Below, in pieces: positions 29,338-38,080 of a stretch of 64,000 nt of DNA. Each line of letters begins with the position of its first letter. Within the stretch, counting starts at the first letter, position 1. A program made the position numbers and the translations under genes. The notes below the pieces were generated by a model. That model was not told the origin of the DNA and ran no database searches. It worked only from the letters and a program-made list of their open reading frames with translations. Source of the stretch: Agrobacterium sp. AGB01 (GTDB taxonomy: Bacteria; Pseudomonadota; Alphaproteobacteria; Rhizobiales; Rhizobiaceae); NCBI RefSeq assembly GCF_014851585.1, contig NZ_JACVAB010000006.1, positions 248,001 through 312,000 on the forward strand. Reading direction: 5' to 3'.

Positions 29338-30065
29338 ACAATCGGTTCTTTGCCATCGCGCATGATAAGCCGGGTTTCTTCGGTACCGACGATAATGCAG
29401 GTTGCCATGTCGGCCATATCGCTTGCCGCTTCCGACAGCGGCACAACACGGATACGTTCGTCAACACGCCCTGCTGCACGGCCGAAAATAATCGGCACCG
29501 TGCCCGGCAGATGGGCTCGCAGAACGTCAAATGCCGTAGCCAACTGATGCGGGCGTGCCTTGCTGACCGGATTATAAAACGCAATAACGAAACCGGCACT
29601 GGCGGCCGCGATCAGGCGCTTTTCAATCAGCGCCCACGGCTTTAGATTGTCCGAGAGCGATATTGCGCAAAAGTCATGCCCAAGAGGGGCACCAGCCTTA
29701 GCCGCAACCGCCAGCATGGCCGTTACACCCGGCACGACTGAGAATTCAATATCACGCCATTCGTCAGGACCATTTTCAATGGCCTCACAGACCGCCGCAG
29801 CCATAGCGAAAACGCCGGGATCACCACCAGATACCACGCAGACATTGCCACCCGCCGCAGCGAGCGTCAGCGCGGCTTCGGCGCGGGAGATTTCCTCGCG
29901 ATTGTCAGAGGCATGGCGACGCTGATCCGGCCGCAAGGACAGGCGGTCGAGATAGGGAATATAGCCGAAAAAATCGTCTGCCGCTTCCACAGCTGCCAGA
30001 GCTTGCGGTGTTATCTGCTCGAGATTGCCTGGACCGAGTCCAACAACGGTAAGACGGCCGCTCAT
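29304..30065 (-). CDS. cobJ: Precorrin-3B C17-methyltransferase CobJ
   Basis: 253 residues. CobJ methylates C17 and completes ring contraction of precorrin-3B to precorrin-4. Tetrapyrrole methylase motifs are clear: LTVVGLGPGNLEQITPQA at the start, VCVVSGGDPGVFAMAAAV about 73, FSVVPGVTAMLAVAAKAGAPLGHDF about 105 and VIAFYNPVSKARP. The start overlaps the cobI stop by four bases. The end overlaps convergent cobK by 34 bases. Confidence 0.96.
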   Translation of the reverse strand: MSGRLTVVGLGPGNLEQITPQALAAVEAADDFFGYIPYLDRLSLRPDQRRHASDNREEISRAEAALTLAAAGGNVCVVSGGDPGVFAMAAAVCEAIENGPDEWRDIEFSVVPGVTAMLAVAAKAGAPLGHDFCAISLSDNLKPWALIEKRLIAAASAGFVIAFYNPVSKARPHQLATAFDVLRAHLPGTVPIIFGRAAGRVDERIRVVPLSEAASDMADMATCIIVGTEETRLIMRDGKEPIVYSQRFSKREN

Positions 30066-30811
30066 GGACGGTCCTTCCAGCCAGGAACCAGAACAAGCGA
30101 AAAATAGGGAGCAGGAGAACTGTCCCGCTCGCGCATCGGAATGGCCGCACTGTTAGCCATCGTGCCACGCTCGACATAAAGCGCGCTTTCCAGCTTGCCA
30201 GCCTTTTCCAGTGCCTTGCGAATTTTGGGCAGGTTACGTCCGACCTTCATGATAACAGCACCGTCAGTGCCAGACAGTCGTTCGGCCAGAATTTCTTCTG
30301 AAAGCGTACCTGGAAGAACACTCAAGATATCGTCGCCCTGCACCAGCGGCAAACCGGCCATAGACCAGCAACCAGACATGGCCGTGATACCCGCCACCAC
30401 TTCCGCCTGATACGATGGCGCAAGTCGCAAATGCAGATGCATATAGGAACCATAAAACAGCGGGTCGCCCTCTGACAGCACCGCGACATTGCGTCCCTGA
30501 TCCAGATGAACGGCAATATCCTTGGCGGACTGGTCAAAGAATCCGGCTATTGCACCGCGATAATCCTCGCCGTTTTTGTCGCTTTCCACCGTTACCGGGT
30601 AAACCAGCGGCATCTCGATGGTGCCTGGCCGAATGAAAGCCTCGACTATACCGCGACCATTGCCGGTACTGCCTTTTTTGCAGAAGAACGCAAGCACATC
30701 GGCGGTTTCAATGGCGCGAACGGCTTTCAAGGTCAGAAGCTCAGGATCACCCGGGCCGGTGCCAACACCAATCAGCTTGCCTTTGACATTTTCAAGAAGA
30801 GCAGCACTCAC
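30062..30811 (-). CDS. cobI: Precorrin-2 C20-methyltransferase CobI
   Basis: 249 residues, beginning with GTG in a GTGA overlap with the cobH stop. CobI methylates C20 of precorrin-2 to give precorrin-3A. Motifs: KLIGVGTGPGDPELLTLKAV near residue 11, VAVLSEGDPLFYGSYMHL about 110, VVAGITAMSGCWSMAGLPL about 135 and VIMKVGRNLPKIRKAL. Gene order cobG-cobH-cobI-cobJ matches known aerobic clusters. Confidence 0.96.
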   Translation of the reverse strand: MSAALLENVKGKLIGVGTGPGDPELLTLKAVRAIETADVLAFFCKKGSTGNGRGIVEAFIRPGTIEMPLVYPVTVESDKNGEDYRGAIAGFFDQSAKDIAVHLDQGRNVAVLSEGDPLFYGSYMHLHLRLAPSYQAEVVAGITAMSGCWSMAGLPLVQGDDILSVLPGTLSEEILAERLSGTDGAVIMKVGRNLPKIRKALEKAGKLESALYVERGTMANSAAIPMRERDSSPAPYFSLVLVPGWKDRP

Positions 30812-31440
30812 AGACCCGCCCTCGCGATGGCATTAACCGCAGCAGCAGTCATGGCCGAGCCACCCAAGCGTCCCTTGACTATGGCGTAGGGAATGCCGAG
30901 CGGGCTGTCCTCCAAAGCATCTTTCGATTCCGCGGCTCCGACAAAACCAACCGGCATGCCGATAATGGCGGCCGGACGCACTCCGCCCTTCTCCAGCATT
31001 TCAAGCAGATAGAACAGCGCGGTTGGCGCGTTGCCAATGGCCACAAGCGCGCCATCAAGCTTATCTGCCCACAGATCAAGCGCTGCTGCCGACCGGGTAT
31101 TGCCAATCTGTTTTGCCAGCTCAGGCGTGCGCGGATCACGCAAGGTGCAGATCACTTCGTTATTGGCCGGAAGACGTGCGTGGGTAACGCCCCGCGCCAC
31201 CATCTCAGCGTCACACAAAACAGGTTTGCCGGCCTGCAATGCACCACGCGCCGCAACAACAAAGTCTTTGGAGAAACGGAAGTGCTGCGCGGCTTCGACC
31301 TGTCCGCAAGCATGGATCATACGGATCGCAATGTCGGCTTCATCAACTGTGAACGCAGAAAGATCGGCCTCCTCGCGGATAATGGCGAATGAGCGTTCGT
31401 AGATGGCATTACCATCGCGGATGTAATCGTAGTCGGTCAT
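30808..31440 (-). CDS. cobH: Precorrin-8X methylmutase CobH
   Basis: 210 residues from the ATG at 31440, which overlaps the cobG stop by one base (TGATG). CobH moves the methyl group from C11 to C12, giving hydrogenobyrinic acid. MTDYDYIRDGNAIYERSF and RMIHACGQVEAAQHFRFSKD near 43 contain the conserved catalytic His. IGNAPTALFYLLEML and PVGFVGAAESKDAL in the C-terminal half are also typical. The end overlaps cobI by four bases. Confidence 0.96.
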   Translation of the reverse strand: MTDYDYIRDGNAIYERSFAIIREEADLSAFTVDEADIAIRMIHACGQVEAAQHFRFSKDFVVAARGALQAGKPVLCDAEMVARGVTHARLPANNEVICTLRDPRTPELAKQIGNTRSAAALDLWADKLDGALVAIGNAPTALFYLLEMLEKGGVRPAAIIGMPVGFVGAAESKDALEDSPLGIPYAIVKGRLGGSAMTAAAVNAIARAGL

Positions 31441-32798
31441 CAATTATCCTGTCGGAGCAGCGCGCTGACGGTTTCGCTTCCCAAACGGGAAAAAAATGTA
31501 CGCGCGTTTTCTCCGGGCTTATGTTCTTTTTCGTAAAGCTGAGCAAGCCGCGAAAGCGCAGCCTTTTGCGCACCAATGGGCAGAACAGCAGTTGGTGGGT
31601 CTCCGACAAGCGCTGAAAACCCAAAAGCCAGACCTTCAGCACGGCCGTGAAAAGCCAAAAGCGCTGGTGAGGGATGTGCACATCCCTTGGCGCAGCCTGA
31701 TATATGCAGGGTAAATGATCCGTCCAGTATGGAGCCACATTCAGCAGCTGCATGGTCTGCAAGCGCATGGGTCGGCATAAAGGCTGAACCACAAGCTGGA
31801 GCGCCCGGACAGACGGCGATGGCAGATCGGGGATCTCTTGCCATCGTCACAAAACCAGCCGTGGCAGCATAGGCAAGCAACTCTCGGCAATCCGCTTCGC
31901 GGCCACAAAATATCAGTGAATGTGACGGCCCGGGCATGACATTTGCCAACCCCAGAATGGTTGCCTGTTGAAAGAGCGATGCCAGAACGTCGGCCGAGAC
32001 TTGCCCGAATGCCGGTGCGAGCCCGACGGCAAAGAAACCATCACCCAACGGCATCAGACCGTAAGGCAAATCTCCGACGCATCTGGAAGCATCATCAATA
32101 TCTCGGTCCAGCAACCGTTCGCCGCAGACCATACGTACGGTAGCGAGATCCAAATCCCGTCCACGCGCATCTGGCCCGATTGTCGCAAGGTGCAAAAGCA
32201 GATCAATGACCACAGAAGCAGCGTGTTCCTGGCGCAGCAAACCGGCCCTCAAAGCCTTATTTTCCGAATCACCCAGCGTTAGTTGCCAGAATATCTCGCC
32301 ACTCAGTGTCACGGCCCGCAGACGAATGTCGGCCAGCAGATCACTGAGACTGACATGGCCACCACCGTCCACGATAACCGACATCTTTGCCGCCAGCCTG
32401 TCGTGAAGACCAAGCTTTTCAGCCGATAAACGAATCCGGCGTACGATGTTTCGTGTGTCCGCAATCGCGGTTCGGTCGATACCAGCCAGCGGCGACGTTT
32501 CAACAGCCAGGCCTTGGCGAATAGGCAAGCCAAGCTGCAAAACATCTCGCTCCAACCCAGTCGCACTTTGTGCTGTCAGACCCCGAAACTGAAGCCCGCC
32601 ACGTGCGGTGATATCAACGAGACCATTGCCATGCCGAGTGGCCAATGCGCAAAGTGTGACAAAATCCTGCGGAGACACATAACCGGTAAAGGCCACCCGA
32701 GACAGCAGCCCGTCACCGGTCTGCATCGGTGCAGACAGTGCCGGACAAACTCCGCGACGCGAAAATGGCTGGACGTCGGAAAGCGGTAATGCACTCAT
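31440..32798 (-). CDS. cobG: Precorrin-3B synthase CobG
   Basis: 452 residues of the nitrite/sulfite reductase fold. CobG is the oxygen-dependent enzyme that hydroxylates C20 and forms the lactone of precorrin-3B; its presence marks the aerobic pathway. The iron-sulfur (and sirohaem-type) Cys sets are visible as CPGAPACGSAF about residue 327 and HISGCAKGCAHPSPA about 363. The ferredoxin-like half repeats (VDITARGGLQFRGL near 57) fit too. It overlaps cobN by four bases at its start. Confidence 0.94.
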   Translation of the reverse strand: MSALPLSDVQPFSRRGVCPALSAPMQTGDGLLSRVAFTGYVSPQDFVTLCALATRHGNGLVDITARGGLQFRGLTAQSATGLERDVLQLGLPIRQGLAVETSPLAGIDRTAIADTRNIVRRIRLSAEKLGLHDRLAAKMSVIVDGGGHVSLSDLLADIRLRAVTLSGEIFWQLTLGDSENKALRAGLLRQEHAASVVIDLLLHLATIGPDARGRDLDLATVRMVCGERLLDRDIDDASRCVGDLPYGLMPLGDGFFAVGLAPAFGQVSADVLASLFQQATILGLANVMPGPSHSLIFCGREADCRELLAYAATAGFVTMARDPRSAIAVCPGAPACGSAFMPTHALADHAAAECGSILDGSFTLHISGCAKGCAHPSPALLAFHGRAEGLAFGFSALVGDPPTAVLPIGAQKAALSRLAQLYEKEHKPGENARTFFSRLGSETVSALLRQDN

Positions 32799-35700
32799 GT
32801 CGCAACCCGCATCTGTCGGGATGTGAGCAGCATTTCCAGCTCAGCGTCCACGGCGTTACGACGGCTGTGCCAGAGATTTCGGCGGCGGGCAGAGATAAAG
32901 CGCTGCGCCATTACTTCTGCAGCCTGCGGATTTTCTTGCAGAATAAAATCCCGAACCGCCTCATCGCCAAAATAGGCATCATAAAGCGCCTCGATCAGCG
33001 ATGACGGAACGACATGAGTGGTTTCAGCAAAACCAATCAGTCGATCAACCGTTTCGGCAAATTCGGCAGCACCACGCGGACCATGCCGCATTTGTCCTGC
33101 GATGAACCGTGGATTGACTGCGCGAGCCCGCACCACACGGGTCAAAGCTTGGGCGATGGATCTTGCCCTTGGGCGAGCCGGATCAGTGGTGTCCAGTGCC
33201 ACGACATCTGCGGCTTGACCAAGTGCCGCCTTGGCAGCCGCAAAACCACCAATAAAGGCGACATCCGATGAACCATCGAGAAGATCGCGTCCAGGATCAT
33301 CACCAGTATGGATCAGAAATTCAGCCTTTTGCACCTGACCAGCAAAGCCAGTATCCGCAGACACATGCAATCCGTCGGCACCGCCAAAGGCGTGGCTTGC
33401 AGCATCCAGATAGATTTGCCCCAATTCATCGCGCTCATCCCAGCGGCCATTTGCCAGCTTCTCTTCAATCCCCGCTCCATAAGTACCGGGTGCAGAACCG
33501 AAGATACGCGAGGGAATACGACCCAGAGTGACCGCTTCCTCAGCCAGTGGATTATCGCCGGGCGCTTCTTCACGCTGCGCAATCGCCTTGGCAGCAGCAT
33601 CCAGCAGCGCAATCAGAGCTGGAAACATGTCGCGGAACAGGCCGGAAATGCGGAAGGTGACATCCACTCTGGGACGTCCAAGCGCAGCCGGTGGCAAAAC
33701 TTCGATGCCAGTCACCCGGCCAGTTGCAGGATCATAGATCGGCCTTGCCCCCATCAGATGCAGAGCTTGCCCGACATCCTCGCCACCATTGCGTAAGGAG
33801 GCCGATCCCCAGAGGTCGAAAACCAGATGTTTTGGCCAATCACCGTTGCTTTGTAGATAGTGCCGCAACACCTCTTCGCCCGCCATCCGGCCCAGTTCAA
33901 ACGCTGTTGGTGTGGGCATGGTGCGCGGATCGGCAGCGTAAAGATTGCGCCCGGTCGGCAACACATCCAGCCTGCCACGCGCAGGAGCACCTGATGGACC
34001 GGGAACTATGTGCTGGCCGTCAAGCGCTGCCAACAAAGCAGCTTTTTCTGCGGTTGCACTTTGAGTTCTCAGCGGGTCCTGTTCGCCATCCACCGCGCGC
34101 CCAAACACATGCTGGCCATCCTTGATGGCAAAATCCTTGAGATCGCAGAGAAAAGCATCAATGCGCGACAGCGCGGTATCGGCATCATCACCCAAGTCCA
34201 CGCCGGCATCAGCCGCCAGGCCCGTATCGCGGGCCTTTTCAACGATCAGTGTGGCCAGTCTATCGCGGCGGCGGCGGTCAAGCCCATCCGCCTGTGCATA
34301 TTCATCAACAAGCTGCTCCAGCGCCGCCTGATCCGGTGAAAGTCCGGCATCCACGAGTGCAGGCGGAATATGCCCGATGGTTACGGCAGCAATACGCCGT
34401 TTGGCGACGGCAGCTTCACCCGGATTGGAAACGATAAACGGATAGATGACCGGCAGCGGTCCGGTAACGATTTCAGGAAAACAGGCTTGCGACAGCGCAA
34501 CGGTCTTACCCGGCAACCATTCAAGAGTGCCATGGGCACCCACATGGATCACAGCATGTGCGTTAAGCTTTTCACGCATCCAGGCACCAAAAGCCACCAA
34601 TGCATGACGCGGTGGCAAGGCAGGATCGTGATAATCAACACGCCGGTCTTCGTTGCGCCCGCGATCAGGAGCAAGTGCAACCGTCACGGCGCCGAAATGC
34701 GCTGCTCTAAAATGGAAATGACCATCAGTAACGGCATCATCCAGTGCCGCGTCACCCCAGGTGTCTTGTAAGGCCTGACGGGCAGACGAGGGAAGGGATG
34801 CGCAGAAGGCGGCATAATCAGCCCGCGAAAGATCAGCCGTTTCGCCTTCAATACGATCCAGCAAACCGCGTGCGGTGTCAGGGATGTTTTCAACACCATA
34901 ACCCGCATCACGCAGGTCATGCATCATCTCCAGCACGCTCTGTGGCACGTCCAGACCAACAGCATATCCAGTTCGGCCCGGTGCAGCACCGGGATAGTCC
35001 GGCATCAGAATGAGGAGGCGTCGATCGGATGGTTTGGCACTCTTGAGCCGAAGAAAAGCTTCTACGCGTGCAGCAACCTGCTCGACACGTTCAACTTCGG
35101 CGACGTTTACCAACCCTTGCCCACCCTGCGGATCAAGCTGCTTGAATGAGATGGCCCCAGCCAGAATGCGCCCGTCCAACTCTGGCAGCACCACATGCAT
35201 GGCAAGATCAGACGGGTTGAGACCGCGCATATTGTCGACCCAACCATCATGACGTGTTGTCGCCATGATGACCTGAAAAACCGGAACGCCCAATCGGTCG
35301 AACAGCGTATTGCCAGCATCGTCGGTGTGGCTTGCAAAAGCAGTCGCAGCGATGATTGCTGCGGGTTCGAACAGCGGCAGCTTTTCCTCCAGAAACCGAA
35401 TTGCTTCAGCGTCCTTCAGGCCGCTGACGAAAATCGGCAATGGCGCAAACCCACGTCGTTCCAAAGCCGCAAACAGCGCATCGACGGGAGCTACATCCGC
35501 CGCCAGCAACATCGAGCGGTAAAACAACATTGGCAAGACAGGTGCATCGGCAGCAAAGCCATCCAATGCTCGCTCAAGATCGACAAACCCCTCACCGGGC
35601 CGATAGAATCCACCCCTTGGCAACGGGTCTGGTACGATCTCAGGCCATGCTTGACCCTTGGCAAGAGCCGTTAGACCGGTCGAAAGCCGCACCATATTGA

Positions 35701-36145
35701 CAGTTCCGCCTTCGCGAAAAAATGACAGGATTGCCGAAAGAGTAGAAGCGTCAACGGTGGACGCCGCTTCCAGCTTTTCGTCCCGTTCACTGCATTCACC
35801 GGGCAACAATACAAGGTTTATGCCTCGGCGGCGCGCCGTCAAACCAAGCTGATCGACACCGTAACGCCAGCGATCTGCACCGCCGAGAATCCGGATAAGG
35901 ATCAGTTTCGCCTTTTCCGCCGTCTTCTCAATCCAAAGATCGACAGACATGGGATGGCGAAGTTCGGACAGGTTGGCAGAGACGAGCGAGAGGGAGTCCG
36001 TACATGTCTGCTTCCAACCACGCTCCAGACCTGCCAGATCGCTGCTCGAAAAAGACAACACCACCACATCCGCCTGTGGCTGGTTGAGATCAACCGGCTC
36101 GATCAGGTCGTCGAGAGACGAAGATGTGGTGGCGAGAATATGCAT
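32795..36145 (-). CDS. cobN: Cobaltochelatase subunit CobN, short form
   Basis: 1116 residues. CobN is the large subunit of the ATP-dependent CobNST chelatase that inserts cobalt into hydrogenobyrinic acid a,c-diamide. Family stretches are present along the whole length: HPMSVDLWIEKTAEKAKL near 64, VIHVGAHGTLEWLPGKTVALS about 532-552, and PGPSGAPARGRLDVLPTGRNLYA about 715-737. The well-studied CobN is about 1275 residues, so about 150 are lacking here. The loss falls mainly between FGRAVDGEQD (about 681) and PGPSGAP (about 715), and in shorter gaps further on. Reading frame is intact. CobS and CobT are not in the window. It lies three bases after cobW. Confidence 0.93.
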   Translation of the reverse strand: MHILATTSSSLDDLIEPVDLNQPQADVVVLSFSSSDLAGLERGWKQTCTDSLSLVSANLSELRHPMSVDLWIEKTAEKAKLILIRILGGADRWRYGVDQLGLTARRRGINLVLLPGECSERDEKLEAASTVDASTLSAILSFFREGGTVNMVRLSTGLTALAKGQAWPEIVPDPLPRGGFYRPGEGFVDLERALDGFAADAPVLPMLFYRSMLLAADVAPVDALFAALERRGFAPLPIFVSGLKDAEAIRFLEEKLPLFEPAAIIAATAFASHTDDAGNTLFDRLGVPVFQVIMATTRHDGWVDNMRGLNPSDLAMHVVLPELDGRILAGAISFKQLDPQGGQGLVNVAEVERVEQVAARVEAFLRLKSAKPSDRRLLILMPDYPGAAPGRTGYAVGLDVPQSVLEMMHDLRDAGYGVENIPDTARGLLDRIEGETADLSRADYAAFCASLPSSARQALQDTWGDAALDDAVTDGHFHFRAAHFGAVTVALAPDRGRNEDRRVDYHDPALPPRHALVAFGAWMREKLNAHAVIHVGAHGTLEWLPGKTVALSQACFPEIVTGPLPVIYPFIVSNPGEAAVAKRRIAAVTIGHIPPALVDAGLSPDQAALEQLVDEYAQADGLDRRRRDRLATLIVEKARDTGLAADAGVDLGDDADTALSRIDAFLCDLKDFAIKDGQHVFGRAVDGEQDPLRTQSATAEKAALLAALDGQHIVPGPSGAPARGRLDVLPTGRNLYAADPRTMPTPTAFELGRMAGEEVLRHYLQSNGDWPKHLVFDLWGSASLRNGGEDVGQALHLMGARPIYDPATGRVTGIEVLPPAALGRPRVDVTFRISGLFRDMFPALIALLDAAAKAIAQREEAPGDNPLAEEAVTLGRIPSRIFGSAPGTYGAGIEEKLANGRWDERDELGQIYLDAASHAFGGADGLHVSADTGFAGQVQKAEFLIHTGDDPGRDLLDGSSDVAFIGGFAAAKAALGQAADVVALDTTDPARPRARSIAQALTRVVRARAVNPRFIAGQMRHGPRGAAEFAETVDRLIGFAETTHVVPSSLIEALYDAYFGDEAVRDFILQENPQAAEVMAQRFISARRRNLWHSRRNAVDAELEMLLTSRQMRVAT

Positions 36146-36148
36146 GGA

Positions 36149-37186
36149 TCAGGCCGCAAGCATCTTTTCGATTTTTGCGCGATCGATACCCTTTTCACCA
36201 ATAACCACCAGACGGCTGCGGCGGGTTTCGCCTGCTGCCCAAGGGCGGTCAAAGTAATGATTGACGCGCGAACCTACTGCCTGCACCTGTAGGCGCATAG
36301 GCTTGGCGGAAACCTCGACAAATCCCTTGATGCGCAGCACGTTTTCCGCAGCGGCTGTTTCAGCGATACGGGACGCCAGAGCTTCCGGGTCACTTACCGC
36401 CGACAATTCCACAACAAAGCTGTCGAACTCGTCGTGATCGTGGTCTTCTTCCTCATCGTGATGGGTATGACGATTTTCAATGTCGTCTTCCACCGCGAGA
36501 CCAAGACCGATCAGGACAGCGGGATCGATGGCGCCATTGGACGCAACAACGATCTTTGCAGCCTTGGGCAGATGTTCGCCAATATGCGCCTTAGCGCGTT
36601 CCAGACCTTCAGCATCCAGCAGATCACCCTTGGTCAGTACGATAAGGTCAGCGCAGGCAATCTGGTCTTCGAACACTTCTTCGACCGGATCGTCATGGTC
36701 AAGCGCCTCGTCATTGGCACGCTGGGCGGCAAGAGCATCCAGATCATGCGACACCATGCCTTCTGCAAGTGCAGCACCATCGGCAACGGCGATAACAGCA
36801 TCCACCGTGACGCGGCTTTTTATTGCCGGCCACTGGAACGCCTGCACCAGAGGCTTCGGCAGGGCAAGGCCGGAGGTTTCGATCAAAATATGCTCCACCT
36901 TCGGCTGACGGCTGAGGATCTGCTCGATCGCTGGCTGGAAATCATCGGCAACCGTGCAGCAAATGCAGCCATTTGCCAGTTCAACGATATTTTCTTCCGG
37001 GCAGCTTTCGATACCGCAGCCCTTGAGGATTTCGCCATCAATGCCAACATCGCCAAACTCATTGACGATAATCGCAAGACGCTTGCCTTCCAGTTTTTCC
37101 AGGAGACCACGCAAAAGCGTGGTTTTTCCAGCACCGAGAAAACCGGTGACGATGGTGCAGGGGACACGGTCCAGCGAATTGCTCAT
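36149..37186 (-). CDS. cobW: CobW, COG0523-family GTPase/metallochaperone
   Basis: 345 residues. The P-loop GFLGAGKTTLLRGLLE lies at residue 15, the CxCC-type metal motif ANGCICCTV about 73, and TKGDLL about 185 acts as the guanine-binding motif. A His/Asp/Glu-rich insert (NRHTHHDEEEDHDHDEFD) near 240 is a likely metal-binding loop. COG0523 proteins deliver metal to client enzymes; in this position the client is probably the CobN chelatase, with cobalt as cargo. That link is inference from gene order. It overlaps the DUF1636 gene by four bases. Confidence 0.93.
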   Translation of the reverse strand: MSNSLDRVPCTIVTGFLGAGKTTLLRGLLEKLEGKRLAIIVNEFGDVGIDGEILKGCGIESCPEENIVELANGCICCTVADDFQPAIEQILSRQPKVEHILIETSGLALPKPLVQAFQWPAIKSRVTVDAVIAVADGAALAEGMVSHDLDALAAQRANDEALDHDDPVEEVFEDQIACADLIVLTKGDLLDAEGLERAKAHIGEHLPKAAKIVVASNGAIDPAVLIGLGLAVEDDIENRHTHHDEEEDHDHDEFDSFVVELSAVSDPEALASRIAETAAAENVLRIKGFVEVSAKPMRLQVQAVGSRVNHYFDRPWAAGETRRSRLVVIGEKGIDRAKIEKMLAA

Positions 37187-37635
37187 GATTTTTCCTCTGT
37201 GTAATCAAATGGTGGAATACGGGCAATCATGCCGCGTTTCAAACTGTCGGGACGTCCGCGCCAAGGCATAAGACCGTCCGGCGCACTGGCAAGCAATTGC
37301 GCGCCGATCAGCAGGTCGTCAGCATCGTCTTGTGCAAGGCCGCCAAAAATATAGGACCAGCCATCAGCACTGCGAATACTGGCGCTCAAACCACGTTTGC
37401 AATTGGCAAGACAATTGACGCTACGTACCTCGATGCCAACTGCCTGGGCCTTCGCGATAGTGGCAGATGACAAAAGCGCGCCGGGACGGGGATCGGCATT
37501 CGGATCGTCCTCGCTGCGACAGTTTCGGCACACAAACACAACGACACCATCAGCGGTGCCGTCTTGCGTTTTACCGTCAGGGCAGGACGATGTTGCCGTA
37601 ATATCCAAATTCGTATTCGCTTTCCGCGCCTTCAA
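37183..37635 (-). CDS. DUF1636 Cys-rich metal-binding protein, start codon unclear
   Basis: About 150 residues if read from the TTG at 37635; there is no in-frame ATG before the conserved core. The core has VFVCRNCRSEDDP and SVNCLANCKRGLS, four Cys in a spacing like thioredoxin-like ferredoxins, so a 2Fe-2S cluster is likely. DUF1636 genes commonly neighbour cobW. An ATG at 37645 would join this frame only if the eight-T run at 37641-37634 had seven T; a TTG at 37608 with GGAAAG upstream is another start. It is the first gene after the cobalamin riboswitch, so it is probably B12-repressed. Role in cobalt handling is inferred. Confidence 0.78.
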   Translation of the reverse strand: MKARKANTNLDITATSSCPDGKTQDGTADGVVVFVCRNCRSEDDPNADPRPGALLSSATIAKAQAVGIEVRSVNCLANCKRGLSASIRSADGWSYIFGGLAQDDADDLLIGAQLLASAPDGLMPWRGRPDSLKRGMIARIPPFDYTEEKS

Positions 37636-37749
37636 AAAAAATCATGGGGTGCGGTTATCGAAAACGGCAATTCATCGCGATGAGAGCCAAATATTCGATC
37701 GGTTCGACTGACCGGAGCACCCCGCCCGACAGACGTATTTTCCTGAAAC

Positions 37750-37935
37750 GGCAGGTCTCCTGGCTTGCGGCTTATGGCGCCCGTGTCGCCGCCTTCCCGA
37801 ACATATGTCCAGTGGCGTTTCGGCGTGGGCTGACCGCTTACAGTTGCGGGGGCAGCCACGGACTGGCCCGTCAAATCGGGGCGGAACCGTGTTCCCTCTT
37901 AGCTTCTCCCGTTGCCGGAAAAAGACCGTCAGTGG
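37750..37935 (-). promoter_or_regulatory. Cobalamin (B12) riboswitch
   Basis: On the minus strand all conserved blocks appear in order: GAGGGAACACGGT (37886-37874 region), GCTGCCCCCGCAACTGTAAGCGG, the B12-box-type GCCACTGG, and the closing GCCAGGAGACCTGCC (37764-37750). This is the standard aptamer that binds adenosylcobalamin and lowers expression when B12 is abundant. It controls the operon beginning with the DUF1636 gene and running through cobW, cobN, cobG, cobH, cobI and cobJ, and perhaps further. Confidence 0.96.
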
Positions 37936-37939
37936 TTTA

Positions 37940-37968
37940 CACTTAGGCGCAACCGCTGTCGCGGTCAA
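37940..37968 (-). promoter_or_regulatory. Probable promoter of the riboswitch-controlled cob operon
   Basis: On the minus strand TTGACC (37968-37963) and TAAGTG (37945-37940) are 17 bases apart, placing a start point just before the riboswitch aptamer. The -10 is a weak match. Confidence 0.45.
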
Positions 37969-38080
37969 TGCAAAGCCCACGTGCCGCCAGCATTGCCGGG
38001 TGAGGCAAATTGGCTATAGTCGCCGCTTCACAAATAGCAGATAAGCGTTTTTTAGACATAGCAATGACAGGGATACCGCC

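Larger units (their letters stand above)
37636..38080. other. Gene-free divergent regulatory region between DUF1636 and cobO
   Basis: A 445-base stretch without a supported gene. It contains the cobalamin riboswitch (37750-37935) and its likely promoter (37940-37968), both facing left, and about 110 bases of leader after the riboswitch. The right-hand part must hold the cobO promoter; AGGGAT at about 38069 is its ribosome binding site. A reading frame of 80 codons within the leader is rejected because it lies inside the riboswitch. Confidence 0.8.

Noticed and set aside
37183..37635. DUF1636 gene called as a pseudogene
   Set aside because: The conserved core with all four Cys is intact and the gene is coupled to cobW; only the start codon is in doubt.
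37632..37874. 80-codon open frame on minus within the riboswitch leader
   Set aside because: It lies across the riboswitch aptamer, whose conserved blocks explain the sequence better than a protein.
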